A stretch of DNA of 10,317 bases from Actinomycetes bacterium. Its GTDB lineage: Bacteria > Actinomycetota > Actinomycetes > Actinomycetales > Demequinaceae. This document shows positions 1-6,376 of this stretch, in pieces (within the stretch, counting starts at the first letter, position 1; each line of letters opens with the position of its first letter). Both the position numbers and the translations under genes were made by a program. The notes under the pieces were generated by a model. That model worked only from the letters and a program-made list of their open reading frames with translations. It had not been told where the DNA came from and ran no database searches. The stretch is from assembly GCA_023432235.1 (NCBI GenBank), contig JAEYUX010000009.1, positions 1 through 10,317 on the forward strand. The letters are read 5' to 3'.

Positions 1-702
1 GGCACCCACGCGGACTTCCTTGAGAAGGTCGCGCTCGTTGCTGATGCCGACCAAATCCCCGATGCCGATGGCTCCGGTGGCGTGGTCACGCTCATGACTC
101 TTCATACCGCGAAGGGGCTCGAGTTCCCCGTGGTCTTTGTGGTGGGCCTTGAGGACGGCACCTTCCCGCACATGCGATCAATCGAGTCGGGAGATGTGAA
201 GGATCTTGAGGAGGAGCGCAGGCTCGCATACGTGGGCCTAACCCGTGCTCGCGAACGCCTGTATCTCACGCGAGCCGCCGAACGCTCGTCGTGGGGAGCA
301 CCTCAATTTCTGCCCGCCTCACGCTTCGTTGAAGAGATTCCTGCGGAACTCGTCGAGTGGAGTCAGTCAGAGACCACAATGTCCTCGCTGCGCGCACGTA
401 CCGAACGCCGCGGCGCGGGAGGCTGGTCAAGCACGTTTGGCGCAAACCAAGATCGCCACGACGGCAACACGTATGCACGCGCCGGTGCGGTTCGCACGCG
501 CGTCGTGCCGCCCTCACCACCGGGCGGTGCCGCTGGCGATGTGGGCTTTGAGGTAGGGGACCGGGTCACTCACGACTCCTTTGGCCTAGGAACGGTGGTG
601 GGCACCGAGGGAGCCGGGCGCCACGCCGTTGTCAAAGTCGACTTTGGGTCGGAGGGCGTGAAGCGCCTCGCCCTTCGGTTCCATGCACTGAGCAAGCTGT
701 AG
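1..702 (+). CDS. pcrA: ATP-dependent DNA helicase PcrA/UvrD1, C-terminal part (5' end outside window)
   Basis: The reading frame is open from the first base, so 233 residues of the C-terminus are present. Helicase superfamily 1 motifs are clear. Motif V (VTLMTLHTAKGLEFPVV, about residues 30-46) contacts ssDNA. Motif VI (EEERRLAYVGLTRARERLY, about 71-89) carries the arginine used in ATP hydrolysis. A SRF..EIP..LVEW segment then closes domain 2A. After a low-complexity linker of about 60 residues rich in Arg, Gly and Pro, the last ~50 residues (FEVGDRVTHDSFGLGTVVG...VDFGSEGVKRL) form the Tudor-like domain typical of PcrA, known in that family to bind RNA polymerase. The family unwinds DNA 3'-5' in repair and in resolving replication-transcription conflicts. 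The ATP-binding N-terminal domains lie upstream of the window. No T-rich terminator follows. PcrA/UvrD1 is preferred over UvrD2 or AdnAB because of the Tudor-like tail. Confidence 0.95.
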   Translation, partial: GTHADFLEKVALVADADQIPDADGSGGVVTLMTLHTAKGLEFPVVFVVGLEDGTFPHMRSIESGDVKDLEEERRLAYVGLTRARERLYLTRAAERSSWGAPQFLPASRFVEEIPAELVEWSQSETTMSSLRARTERRGAGGWSSTFGANQDRHDGNTYARAGAVRTRVVPPSPPGGAAGDVGFEVGDRVTHDSFGLGTVVGTEGAGRHAVVKVDFGSEGVKRLALRFHALSKL

Positions 703-751
703 GCGCCGCGCGTCGTAGCAAGCGGGCGGGAGTCGGTTTCTGTTTCTCAAC

Positions 752-785
752 CGCTCAGCCCAGGACCTCGGCACTAGGCTGAGCG
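752..785 (+). promoter_or_regulatory. 9-bp inverted repeat with candidate -10 box upstream of ldh
   Basis: CGCTCAGCC (752-760) and GGCTGAGCG (777-785) are perfect inverted 9-mers separated by 16 bases. The right arm overlaps TAGGCT (775-780), a good actinobacterial -10 hexamer (TAnnnT) 34 bases before the ldh ATG. No convincing -35 hexamer is present. The dyad could be an operator covering the ldh promoter, or a weak intrinsic terminator for pcrA; it lacks a T-tract. The repeat is seen directly; its function is inferred. Confidence 0.4.
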
Positions 786-814
786 AGTTGGCCGTGCTGA
801 AAGGAAAATTGTCG

Positions 815-1768
815 ATGGACTCCAGGACCTCAAAGGTCTCCGTGGTGGGAGCGGGTGCCGTTGGTGCCACGCTCGCGTACGCAGGGTTGATGCGCGGGAT
901 GGCGCGGACGGTCGCCTTGTACGACATCAACACCGCCAAGGTGGAAGCTGAGGCCCTTGACCTGGCCCAAGGCATTCAATTCATGCCTGAAGCCAAGGTG
1001 ATCGGCTCCGACAACGTCGACGTCTGTGCTGACTCCGATGTGGTGGTCATTACGGCTGGCGCGAAGCAACAGCCCGGACAAAGCCGCCTTGAGCTCGCCG
1101 GTGCCACCATCAACCTGATGAAGGCGATCATCCCGCCGCTCATCGAGGTGTCGCCCAATGCGATCTACATCCTCGTGACGAACCCGGTCGATGTGGTGAC
1201 GTACGCGGCACTCAACATTTCCGGGATGAGCCCCGCCCAGATGTTTGGCTCGGGCACCGTGCTCGACTCGTCTCGCTTGCGCCACCAAGTTGCTCAAGAG
1301 TGTGACGTTGCCGTATCGAACGTGCACGCTTACGTCGCTGGTGAGCACGGTGACTCGGAAGTCCCGTTGTGGTCCTCCGCCACGATCGGTGGCGTCCCGC
1401 TCAGTGAATGGCACGACGCCAGCGGGCGGATCGTCATGACGCCCGAGGTCCGTGACCGCATTCGGCATGACGTCACGCGTTCCGCCTACCGCATCATCGA
1501 GGGCAAGGGAGCGACGAACTACGCCATCGGTGTCGCTGGTGCGCGCATCGTAGAAGCCGTGCTTCAGGACCAAAACCGTGTTCTTCCGGTGTCGACTCTC
1601 ATCGATTACCCGGGCGTGGGCGAGGTCTGTATGTCGCTTCCTGCCGTGGTGGGACGCACTGGTGTCAAGCACCGCGTCGATGTTCCTCTCGATGCCGAGG
1701 AGTCCGTGGCGCTTGAGAATTCCGCGCGCTCGATCCGTGAGGTCGCTCAGCGCTTCGGTGCTGCCTAA
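815..1768 (+). CDS. ldh: L-lactate dehydrogenase (NAD-dependent)
   Basis: This 317-aa protein reduces pyruvate to L-lactate with NADH in the cytoplasm, and its length is normal for the family. The N-terminal Rossmann fold shows GAGAVG (12-17) and Asp37 in YDIN, which binds the adenosine ribose of NAD. The active-site loop AKQQPGQSR has Gln85 at the position that specifies pyruvate (malate dehydrogenases have Arg there) and Arg91. Asp151 and Arg154 (TVLDSSR) and His178 (AGEHGD) complete the catalytic set. Arg156 and His171 match the Arg173/His188 pair that binds fructose-1,6-bisphosphate in Bacillus stearothermophilus LDH, so allosteric activation is likely. I chose the ATG at 815 because AAGGA (801-805) sits 9 bases upstream; the in-frame TTG codons at 788 and 809 are, respectively, upstream of that SD and too close to it. 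The gene stands alone and converges on the transporter gene. Confidence 0.95.
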   Translation: MDSRTSKVSVVGAGAVGATLAYAGLMRGMARTVALYDINTAKVEAEALDLAQGIQFMPEAKVIGSDNVDVCADSDVVVITAGAKQQPGQSRLELAGATINLMKAIIPPLIEVSPNAIYILVTNPVDVVTYAALNISGMSPAQMFGSGTVLDSSRLRHQVAQECDVAVSNVHAYVAGEHGDSEVPLWSSATIGGVPLSEWHDASGRIVMTPEVRDRIRHDVTRSAYRIIEGKGATNYAIGVAGARIVEAVLQDQNRVLPVSTLIDYPGVGEVCMSLPAVVGRTGVKHRVDVPLDAEESVALENSARSIREVAQRFGAA

Positions 1769-1800
1769 GCCGAAAGCTCGCACCGTGCCCGATGCGTGAC

Positions 1801-1834
1801 GGGCGCCGCGCAAGCGTGAGCTCGCACGGCGCCC
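1801..1834. terminator. Hairpin between convergent ldh and MMPL transporter genes
   Basis: GGGCGCCG (1801-1808) pairs perfectly with CGGCGCCC (1827-1834), giving an all-G/C 8-bp stem. Two more pairs inside (1810-1811 with 1824-1825) follow one mismatch. It lies 33 bases past the ldh stop and 8 bases past the stop of the opposing gene, where a shared bidirectional terminator would be expected. Neither side has a U-tract, so this would be the U-less hairpin type often proposed for actinobacteria. Confidence 0.5.
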
Positions 1835-1841
1835 TCGCGCG

Positions 1842-4034
1842 TCAGGAAACGAGGGCTGGCTCTCCCGCCCGCCGCGCGTCTTCTTGATCGATGTGTTGCG
1901 GTGCGGCGCCCTCCACCTGGAGATGAGGCAACCACTGCAACCATCGCGGCAGATACCAGTTCGCCTTGCCCAGCAGACCCATCGCCGACGGCACCAAGAG
2001 TGACCGCACAACGGTGGCATCGAGGATGACAGCGACGGCAAGGCCCAACCCCATCTGGTTGAACTCCGCGAGGTCGCCCAGGGCGAAGCCGGAGAACACC
2101 GCAACCATGATGAGCGCGGCGCCCGTGATGAGGGAGCCGGTGCGCGAAAGCCCGTAAGCGATCGCGTCTTTGGTATCTCCCGTGATGCCAAACCGCTCGA
2201 CCACGCGGCTCAGCAAGAACACGTGGTAGTCCATCGACAGGCCAAACAGCACGGCGAAGAGGAACACCGGGATCCACGGGGCGATCGATCCCACGTGAGG
2301 CATGCCGAGAAGGTCAGCGCCCCAGCCATACTGGAACACCGCGACGAGTACACCGTAAGCGGCTGCCGTCGACAGCACGTTGAGCACAATCGCCGTTCCC
2401 GCGATCACCACCGAGCGGAAGGTGATGAGAAGGAGCAGCAACGACGCGCCGAGCACAATGATGGCGACCCAGGGAGCAGCGTCGACCACCACGTCGGTGA
2501 AGTCCGTTGCCATCGCCAAGTCCCCACCTACGTAGGCCGTGGCATCGGTGCCGCCGAGGTACTCGGGGACGAGGCTTTCCCGGAGCGTGGTGAGCGCCTT
2601 CTCGGCTTCCGGAGAGGCGGCGTCGTACACATCCTTTGTGCTGATGATCGCGCCGTCGGCAAAGAACTCGACCTCGGTCTCCGTAAAGGCGGGTGAGCTT
2701 TCAATCGCGTCGGCAAGGCCGCGGATCTCTCCTTGAGACTCGCCAGCGCTTTCAATCGCGATGATGGTGGCGGCTTGCCCGTAATCAAAGTCATCAACGA
2801 GGGTCTCAACGGCCTTGCGGAAGCCCAAGTCCTCGGGGAGCGCGTCGTAACCAGGGAAGGCGAGACGCATCGACAGTGCGGGGGCAGCCAGCGCAAGGAG
2901 GATGCTGAGGCCGAGCAGGGCGCCTGCCAGCGGACGCTTGAGAACCGCTCGCGCAATGGCGGACCACACCCGCGGCTTAGCGCCGGGATGAGCGGTCGGA
3001 ATGCGCCCCTTGTTGACGCGATGGCCAAGCAGCGACAGCACGGCGGGCAGCAGTGTCAAGGCGGTCACGATCGCCATCACCGCCACGATCATCGCGCCCG
3101 TGCCGAGGCTCACCATGATGGTCGAAGGAACGATGAGCAGACCGGCGAGAGACACGAGCACGGTGGCGCCCGAGATGAGCACTGCGCGACTCGCGGTGTT
3201 GCCGGCGATGGTGATCGCGTCGCGGACCGTGCGACCGTGAGCGAGTTCCTCCCGGTAGCGCTGAACGATGACGAGCGAGTAGTCGATGCCGAGCGCGAGA
3301 CCCATCATCGAGATCATGTTGACGATGAAGAACGACAGGTCGAATGCACCGCCGACGATTGCGGTGGCGCCCACGGCGGTGATGATCGAGACCCCGCCGA
3401 CCAGGAGCGGGATGCCCGCAGCCATCAACGCGCCAAACACAATGACCAAGACGATGAGCGCGATGCCGATGCCGATCATCTCGCCGCGAATGAGAGTGTC
3501 CTCGGCGAGGTCATCGAACACCGCTCCACCGCTTGCCTGACCGTAGGCGTACACGCTGAAGCCCGAGCGATCAATTCCAGCGACGGCGTCGTTGATGTTG
3601 GCGCCAAGCTCGTCCGGGTGGTCAGGAGCAACGGTGGCTGAGATGAGCGCGGACTTTCCGTCCGGTCCCACTGGTACCGGCCCGCCTAGGCTCGGTTCGG
3701 TCACGCTCGTCACGCCCTCGAGCGAGCTGATCGCCGCAACGGTGTCGGCGATGACGGCGTCGAAAGCGGGATCGCCGAAGCGAGCCGAATCAGCCACGAT
3801 GACAAGAGTCTCAACGTCGGGCTCATCGGACGTGTCACCGCGATATGACGCGACGAGGTCGTCGGCTTGTTCGGACTCGGTGGTGGTGAGGACTCGTTCT
3901 TCTTGAGTGAGGGCGTCGCCGAGACGACCGGATGCGGCTACCGCCGCGGCGAGAATAAGGACCCAGCCAAGAATGGTGAGCCATGGACGAGCAGCCGCTG
4001 CTTTCGCAATACGGCCAGTGAATCCGACAGTCAT
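1842..4034 (-). CDS. MMPL-family (RND superfamily) membrane transporter
   Basis: This 730-aa protein has the duplicated MMPL layout: one helix near residues 17-35, a large external domain (about 37-180), five helices (about 185-335), then a repeat of the same plan with a helix near 370-388, a second external domain (about 390-515) and five closing helices (about 520-690). Each half carries the Asp-Tyr pair of the proton relay: GIDYS (Asp251, Tyr252) and SMDYH (Asp602, Tyr603). The ending GLLGKANWYLPRWLQWLP is also typical. MMPL proteins export lipids, siderophores or hydrophobic compounds using proton-motive force; the size resembles Bacillus YdfJ more than the longer lipid-exporting mycobacterial MmpLs. 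The substrate cannot be read from sequence. The ATG at 4034 was chosen over one 36 codons upstream because AAGGAG (4041-4046) lies 6 bases before it. It is divergent from the two-component genes, which may control it. Confidence 0.9.
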   Translation of the reverse strand: MTVGFTGRIAKAAAARPWLTILGWVLILAAAVAASGRLGDALTQEERVLTTTESEQADDLVASYRGDTSDEPDVETLVIVADSARFGDPAFDAVIADTVAAISSLEGVTSVTEPSLGGPVPVGPDGKSALISATVAPDHPDELGANINDAVAGIDRSGFSVYAYGQASGGAVFDDLAEDTLIRGEMIGIGIALIVLVIVFGALMAAGIPLLVGGVSIITAVGATAIVGGAFDLSFFIVNMISMMGLALGIDYSLVIVQRYREELAHGRTVRDAITIAGNTASRAVLISGATVLVSLAGLLIVPSTIMVSLGTGAMIVAVMAIVTALTLLPAVLSLLGHRVNKGRIPTAHPGAKPRVWSAIARAVLKRPLAGALLGLSILLALAAPALSMRLAFPGYDALPEDLGFRKAVETLVDDFDYGQAATIIAIESAGESQGEIRGLADAIESSPAFTETEVEFFADGAIISTKDVYDAASPEAEKALTTLRESLVPEYLGGTDATAYVGGDLAMATDFTDVVVDAAPWVAIIVLGASLLLLLITFRSVVIAGTAIVLNVLSTAAAYGVLVAVFQYGWGADLLGMPHVGSIAPWIPVFLFAVLFGLSMDYHVFLLSRVVERFGITGDTKDAIAYGLSRTGSLITGAALIMVAVFSGFALGDLAEFNQMGLGLAVAVILDATVVRSLLVPSAMGLLGKANWYLPRWLQWLPHLQVEGAAPQHIDQEDARRAGEPALVS

Positions 4035-4048
4035 CGTGTTCTCCTTGA

Positions 4049-4101
4049 CGTACCGGGACGCCAGCCGCCCACGGACACTTCGAACGTAGAAGTGCGGTAC
4101 G
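4049..4101 (-). promoter_or_regulatory. Operator-like palindrome over the probable promoter of the MMPL gene
   Basis: CACTTC (4076-4081) and GAAGTG (4089-4094) form a perfect 6-bp inverted repeat around 7 bases, with one more A-T pair inside (4083/4087). The 19-bp site is the size of a dimeric repressor or response-regulator operator. A second inverted pair, CGTACCG (4049-4055) and CGGTACG (4095-4101), brackets it, its right arm touching the inner palindrome. On the minus strand the centre reads TACGTT (4088-4083), a fair -10 box, which would place the transcript start near 4076 and give a leader of about 40 bases with a good SD. No clear -35 is present, as is common for activated promoters. 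The repeats are direct observations; promoter and operator roles are inferred. Confidence 0.45.
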
Positions 4102-4186
4102 TGCCCGGTCTGCCCGCTTGAGAGGGTTTCCGCAGCGTCCATCGAGGGATTTGGACATGCCCCACAGGAGGGAGCGGCGGATTGTG

Positions 4187-4204
4187 TTCCCCCGAAAGGG
4201 GGAA
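4187..4204. promoter_or_regulatory. Perfect 7-bp stem with GAAA loop in the divergent intergenic region
   Basis: TTCCCCC (4187-4193), GAAA (4194-4197) and GGGGGAA (4198-4204) form a perfect stem with a GNRA tetraloop when read on the plus strand. It lies 58 bases before the kinase start codon. As RNA it would be a very stable hairpin in a kinase leader; as DNA it is an 18-bp dyad that could bind a dimeric regulator. TTGTGT (4182-4187) and TAAATC (4208-4213) flank it like weak -35 and -10 boxes with an over-long 20-base spacer. No T-tract follows on either strand, so a terminator is less likely. Confidence 0.4.
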
Positions 4205-4261
4205 GGGTAAATCGGCCCTCAGAGTGTGGGAACCGACGCCCTCACTTGGCACGATTGACCC

Positions 4262-5626
4262 ATGCACCCGCTCTTGCGCTATTACTCGATGCTGTGGGAC
4301 CCGTCCACGTGGCGCGGCGTCGCGTATCTGTTGGCGGGTTTGCCGCTCGGCATCGTGTGGTTCGTCTACACCGTCACGATGCTCGCCACCGGCGCCGCGC
4401 TCGTTGTCATCTGGGTAGGTATCCCGCTCATCCTTGCGACCCTTGCCAGCATGCGTCCCATTGGGGCGGGCGAGAGGGCGATGGCGAATCGCATGATCGA
4501 CGCCAACATCCTTGCACCGCCGCCGCGCCGCCCAGTGAATCAGGGAGGGGAGTCAGCATCCGCGCCCGTGCGCTGGAGCCTCGCGGTGCTGACGGATGAC
4601 CTTGCGTGGCGCGTCGCGTTGTGGACGGTCATGCGCATCGCGCTGGGGCCTTTCGGCTTCACGATCGCCTTGCTCGCAGTCATCATGCCGCTCGCTTTCA
4701 CACTCGCTGTCGCACAGGCGATCGCAGGACTCTTTGGCGGAGCAGAGTGGATGTTCGGGACGGGCAACGCTGACGTGGCGCGCACCGTGAGTTTCTGGGT
4801 GCTCGTTGGTGCGCCCATTCTCATCGTCCTCGCACCGCTCTTTGCCTGGGCGGTGCGCGGCGTTGTCGCCTTCCACCGGCCCATCGCGCGGTGGGCGCTC
4901 GGTCACTGCCTGACGGGCGAGGCGGCTGAGGCGACAGCACGCGCTGAAGTAGCCGAGGAGCAGGTCCGTATCGACCAGGAGCTGCACGACAGCATCGGCC
5001 ACATGATCACAATGAATGTGATCCAGGCAGGTGCTGGCGCTCACGTCTTTGACACGGACCCGGAGTTCGCGCGTCAGGCGCTGAAGAACATCGAGGAGCG
5101 GGGTCGTGCCGCCATGGGCGAGCTCGATCGGATCATTGCCGAGATCCGCGGAGACCGGCCCGAAACGCGTGCTCCGCTGCCAGGGATCGACAACATCGCT
5201 GATCTCATCGAGGCGTCCCGCGCGGCAGGGATGGAGATCGACGCGGACCTCAATCCTCCGCCAGTACCCGCCGCGCTCGGACGCGCGGCCTTCGCGGTGG
5301 TGCGCGAGGCCCTGACGAACGTGGCGAAGCACTCACCGGGGGCGTCGGTCAAGGTGATGGTGGGCGAGCACGCTGATGCGCTGGCGATCGTCGTCATCAA
5401 CGGACCAGCAGCCCGTGGTGCCCGGCCCGCCGCCTCGGGAACGGGTGGGCGCGGCATCGCAGGGATGCGCGACCGCATCGAGCTTCTGGGCGGCAAGCAA
5501 CACATCGGCACCACCCGGGGCGGCGGTTATGAAGTCGTGGCCGTTTTGCCTCTTGGCCCGTCCCTCAACTTCGACGGCTCGTGGGACTCGTGGCGTCGCC
5601 AGCTTCGTGAGAAAGTTGCGGCGTGA
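4262..5626 (+). CDS. Two-component sensor histidine kinase, NarL-partner type (HisKA_3) with membrane sensor domain
   Basis: This 454-aa protein senses a signal at the membrane and passes phosphate to the regulator encoded next to it. Residues 1-205 hold about four membrane helices (near 17-37, 40-62, 118-155 and 178-203), with a proline-rich cytoplasmic-looking loop around 84-103; this resembles the 'putative sensor' domain found in many actinobacterial kinases, which has little outside the membrane. A short coiled linker (220-238) leads to the HisKA_3 dimerisation helix with phospho-acceptor His242 in QELHDSIGH. The ATP-binding domain has the N-box REALTNVAKH (Asn353) and G-box GTGGRGIAGM (393-402). 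About 20 residues follow the last strand, rich in Trp and charge. No SD precedes the ATG; a leaderless message is possible. Its stop overlaps the regulator start. The divergent transporter is a plausible target. Signal unknown. Confidence 0.92.
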   Translation: MHPLLRYYSMLWDPSTWRGVAYLLAGLPLGIVWFVYTVTMLATGAALVVIWVGIPLILATLASMRPIGAGERAMANRMIDANILAPPPRRPVNQGGESASAPVRWSLAVLTDDLAWRVALWTVMRIALGPFGFTIALLAVIMPLAFTLAVAQAIAGLFGGAEWMFGTGNADVARTVSFWVLVGAPILIVLAPLFAWAVRGVVAFHRPIARWALGHCLTGEAAEATARAEVAEEQVRIDQELHDSIGHMITMNVIQAGAGAHVFDTDPEFARQALKNIEERGRAAMGELDRIIAEIRGDRPETRAPLPGIDNIADLIEASRAAGMEIDADLNPPPVPAALGRAAFAVVREALTNVAKHSPGASVKVMVGEHADALAIVVINGPAARGARPAASGTGGRGIAGMRDRIELLGGKQHIGTTRGGGYEVVAVLPLGPSLNFDGSWDSWRRQLREKVAA

Positions 5627-6279
5627 GGATCCTCATCGCGGACGATGACCCGCTAGTGCGCATGGGCTTGCGCGCCATCATGGCGTCGCAAACCGGCTGG
5701 GAGGTAGTCGCCGAGGCGGGGGACGGGGAGCAAGCGCTCGAACTCGTTGCTCAGCATTCGCCCGATGTCGTGCTCATGGACATTCGCATGCCGCGGATGG
5801 ATGGCCTTGCGGCAACGCGTCAGATCACGACATCCCACCCGCATACACGGGTGCTCGTCCTCACCACTTTCGAGGTTGATGAATACGTCTTTGAGGCAAT
5901 GCGAGCGGGAGCTGCGGGTTTCGTGCTCAAGCGCATGCCGCCTGCCGACCTCATCGAAGCGGTGCGGGTTGCCGCGGCAGGCGAATCCTTGCTGTTTCCC
6001 GCATCGACCCGACGCGTCATCGAGCGATTCGCGGTGGCGACTCCAACGTCGTCCCTTCCGGACCTCACCGACCGGGAGGCGGATGTGCTCCGCCTGCTCG
6101 CACGAGGCATGTCAAACAGCGAGATTGCCACTCAACTCTTCGTCTCTCTCGAGACCGTCAAGAGCCATGTCGCGTCAATTCTCATGAAGACCGGCGTACG
6201 CGATCGCACTCAAGCAGTCATTGCCGCGTACGAGGCAGGCTTTGTCCGGCCAGGGGAAGCGGCCGACGCTGGTGCGTAG
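5623..6279 (+). CDS. Response regulator, NarL/FixJ (LuxR-type HTH) family
   Basis: This 218-aa cytoplasmic DNA-binding regulator is the partner of the upstream kinase. The receiver domain (1-120) has the acidic pocket Asp7-Asp8-Asp9, phospho-acceptor Asp53 in LMDIRMP, Thr81/Thr82 and Lys103, all in canonical places. The LuxR-type helix-turn-helix (about 147-206) reads LTDREADVLRLLARGMSNSEIA followed by LFVSLETVKSHVASI, a full-length match to the family. The start is GTG at 5623, sharing GTGA with the kinase stop, which indicates translational coupling and a two-gene operon. Regulators of this class usually bind short inverted repeats as dimers, so the palindromes at 4076-4094 and 4187-4204 are candidate sites. 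Nothing appears truncated. Confidence 0.94.
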   Translation: MRILIADDDPLVRMGLRAIMASQTGWEVVAEAGDGEQALELVAQHSPDVVLMDIRMPRMDGLAATRQITTSHPHTRVLVLTTFEVDEYVFEAMRAGAAGFVLKRMPPADLIEAVRVAAAGESLLFPASTRRVIERFAVATPTSSLPDLTDREADVLRLLARGMSNSEIATQLFVSLETVKSHVASILMKTGVRDRTQAVIAAYEAGFVRPGEAADAGA

Positions 6280-6289
6280 AGCGCACAGC
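6268..6289 (+). terminator. Candidate hairpin across the stop codon of the response regulator gene
   Basis: GCTG-G-TGCG (6268-6276) pairs with CGCA-CAGC (6282-6289): eight pairs with one bulged G, and the loop TAGAG contains the stop codon. There is no T-tract. It could end the two-component operon before the sucC promoter, but the stem is modest and it may be chance in GC-rich DNA. Confidence 0.3.
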
Positions 6290-6315
6290 CGTTCGAGGTA
6301 CAGGGGCGTCGCTAT

Positions 6316-6321
6316 TAGGCT
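6316..6321 (+). promoter_or_regulatory. Candidate -10 box for the sucCD operon
   Basis: TAGGCT fits the actinobacterial TAnnnT -10 pattern and lies 55 bases before the sucC ATG. The same hexamer precedes ldh, and the match extends downstream: TAGGCTGGGCG here against TAGGCTGAGCG at 775-785. The best -35 candidate is TTCGAG (6292-6297, 18-base spacer), which is weak. The transcript would start near 6328, leaving a leader of about 50 bases. Confidence 0.35.
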
Positions 6322-6376
6322 GGGCGCAACGTCCCACTAGCTGCGCTGACCGCGCCACAAAGCGTGAAGGATTTCG

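Noticed and set aside
788..814. Earlier TTG start for ldh adding nine residues
   Set aside because: The SD AAGGA at 801-805 lies downstream of this TTG and is correctly spaced for the ATG at 815.
830..2191. Long minus-strand open frame (453 codons) antisense to ldh and the end of the transporter gene
   Set aside because: It has no recognisable domain and is very rich in Arg, His and Asp, as expected of a shadow frame in GC-rich DNA. It covers two well-supported genes.
2733..3641. 302-codon plus-strand open frame inside the transporter gene
   Set aside because: It is an antisense shadow of the MMPL gene with Arg/Asp/Gly/His-rich, repetitive composition and no SD or domain.
4035..4142. Extra 36 N-terminal residues on the transporter from an upstream ATG
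   Set aside because: The segment is polar and unlike MMPL N-termini, overlaps the probable promoter and palindrome, and the ATG at 4034 has a strong SD.
4553..5332. 259-codon minus-strand open frame inside the histidine kinase gene
   Set aside because: The kinase frame carries all expected motifs; this frame has none and biased composition.
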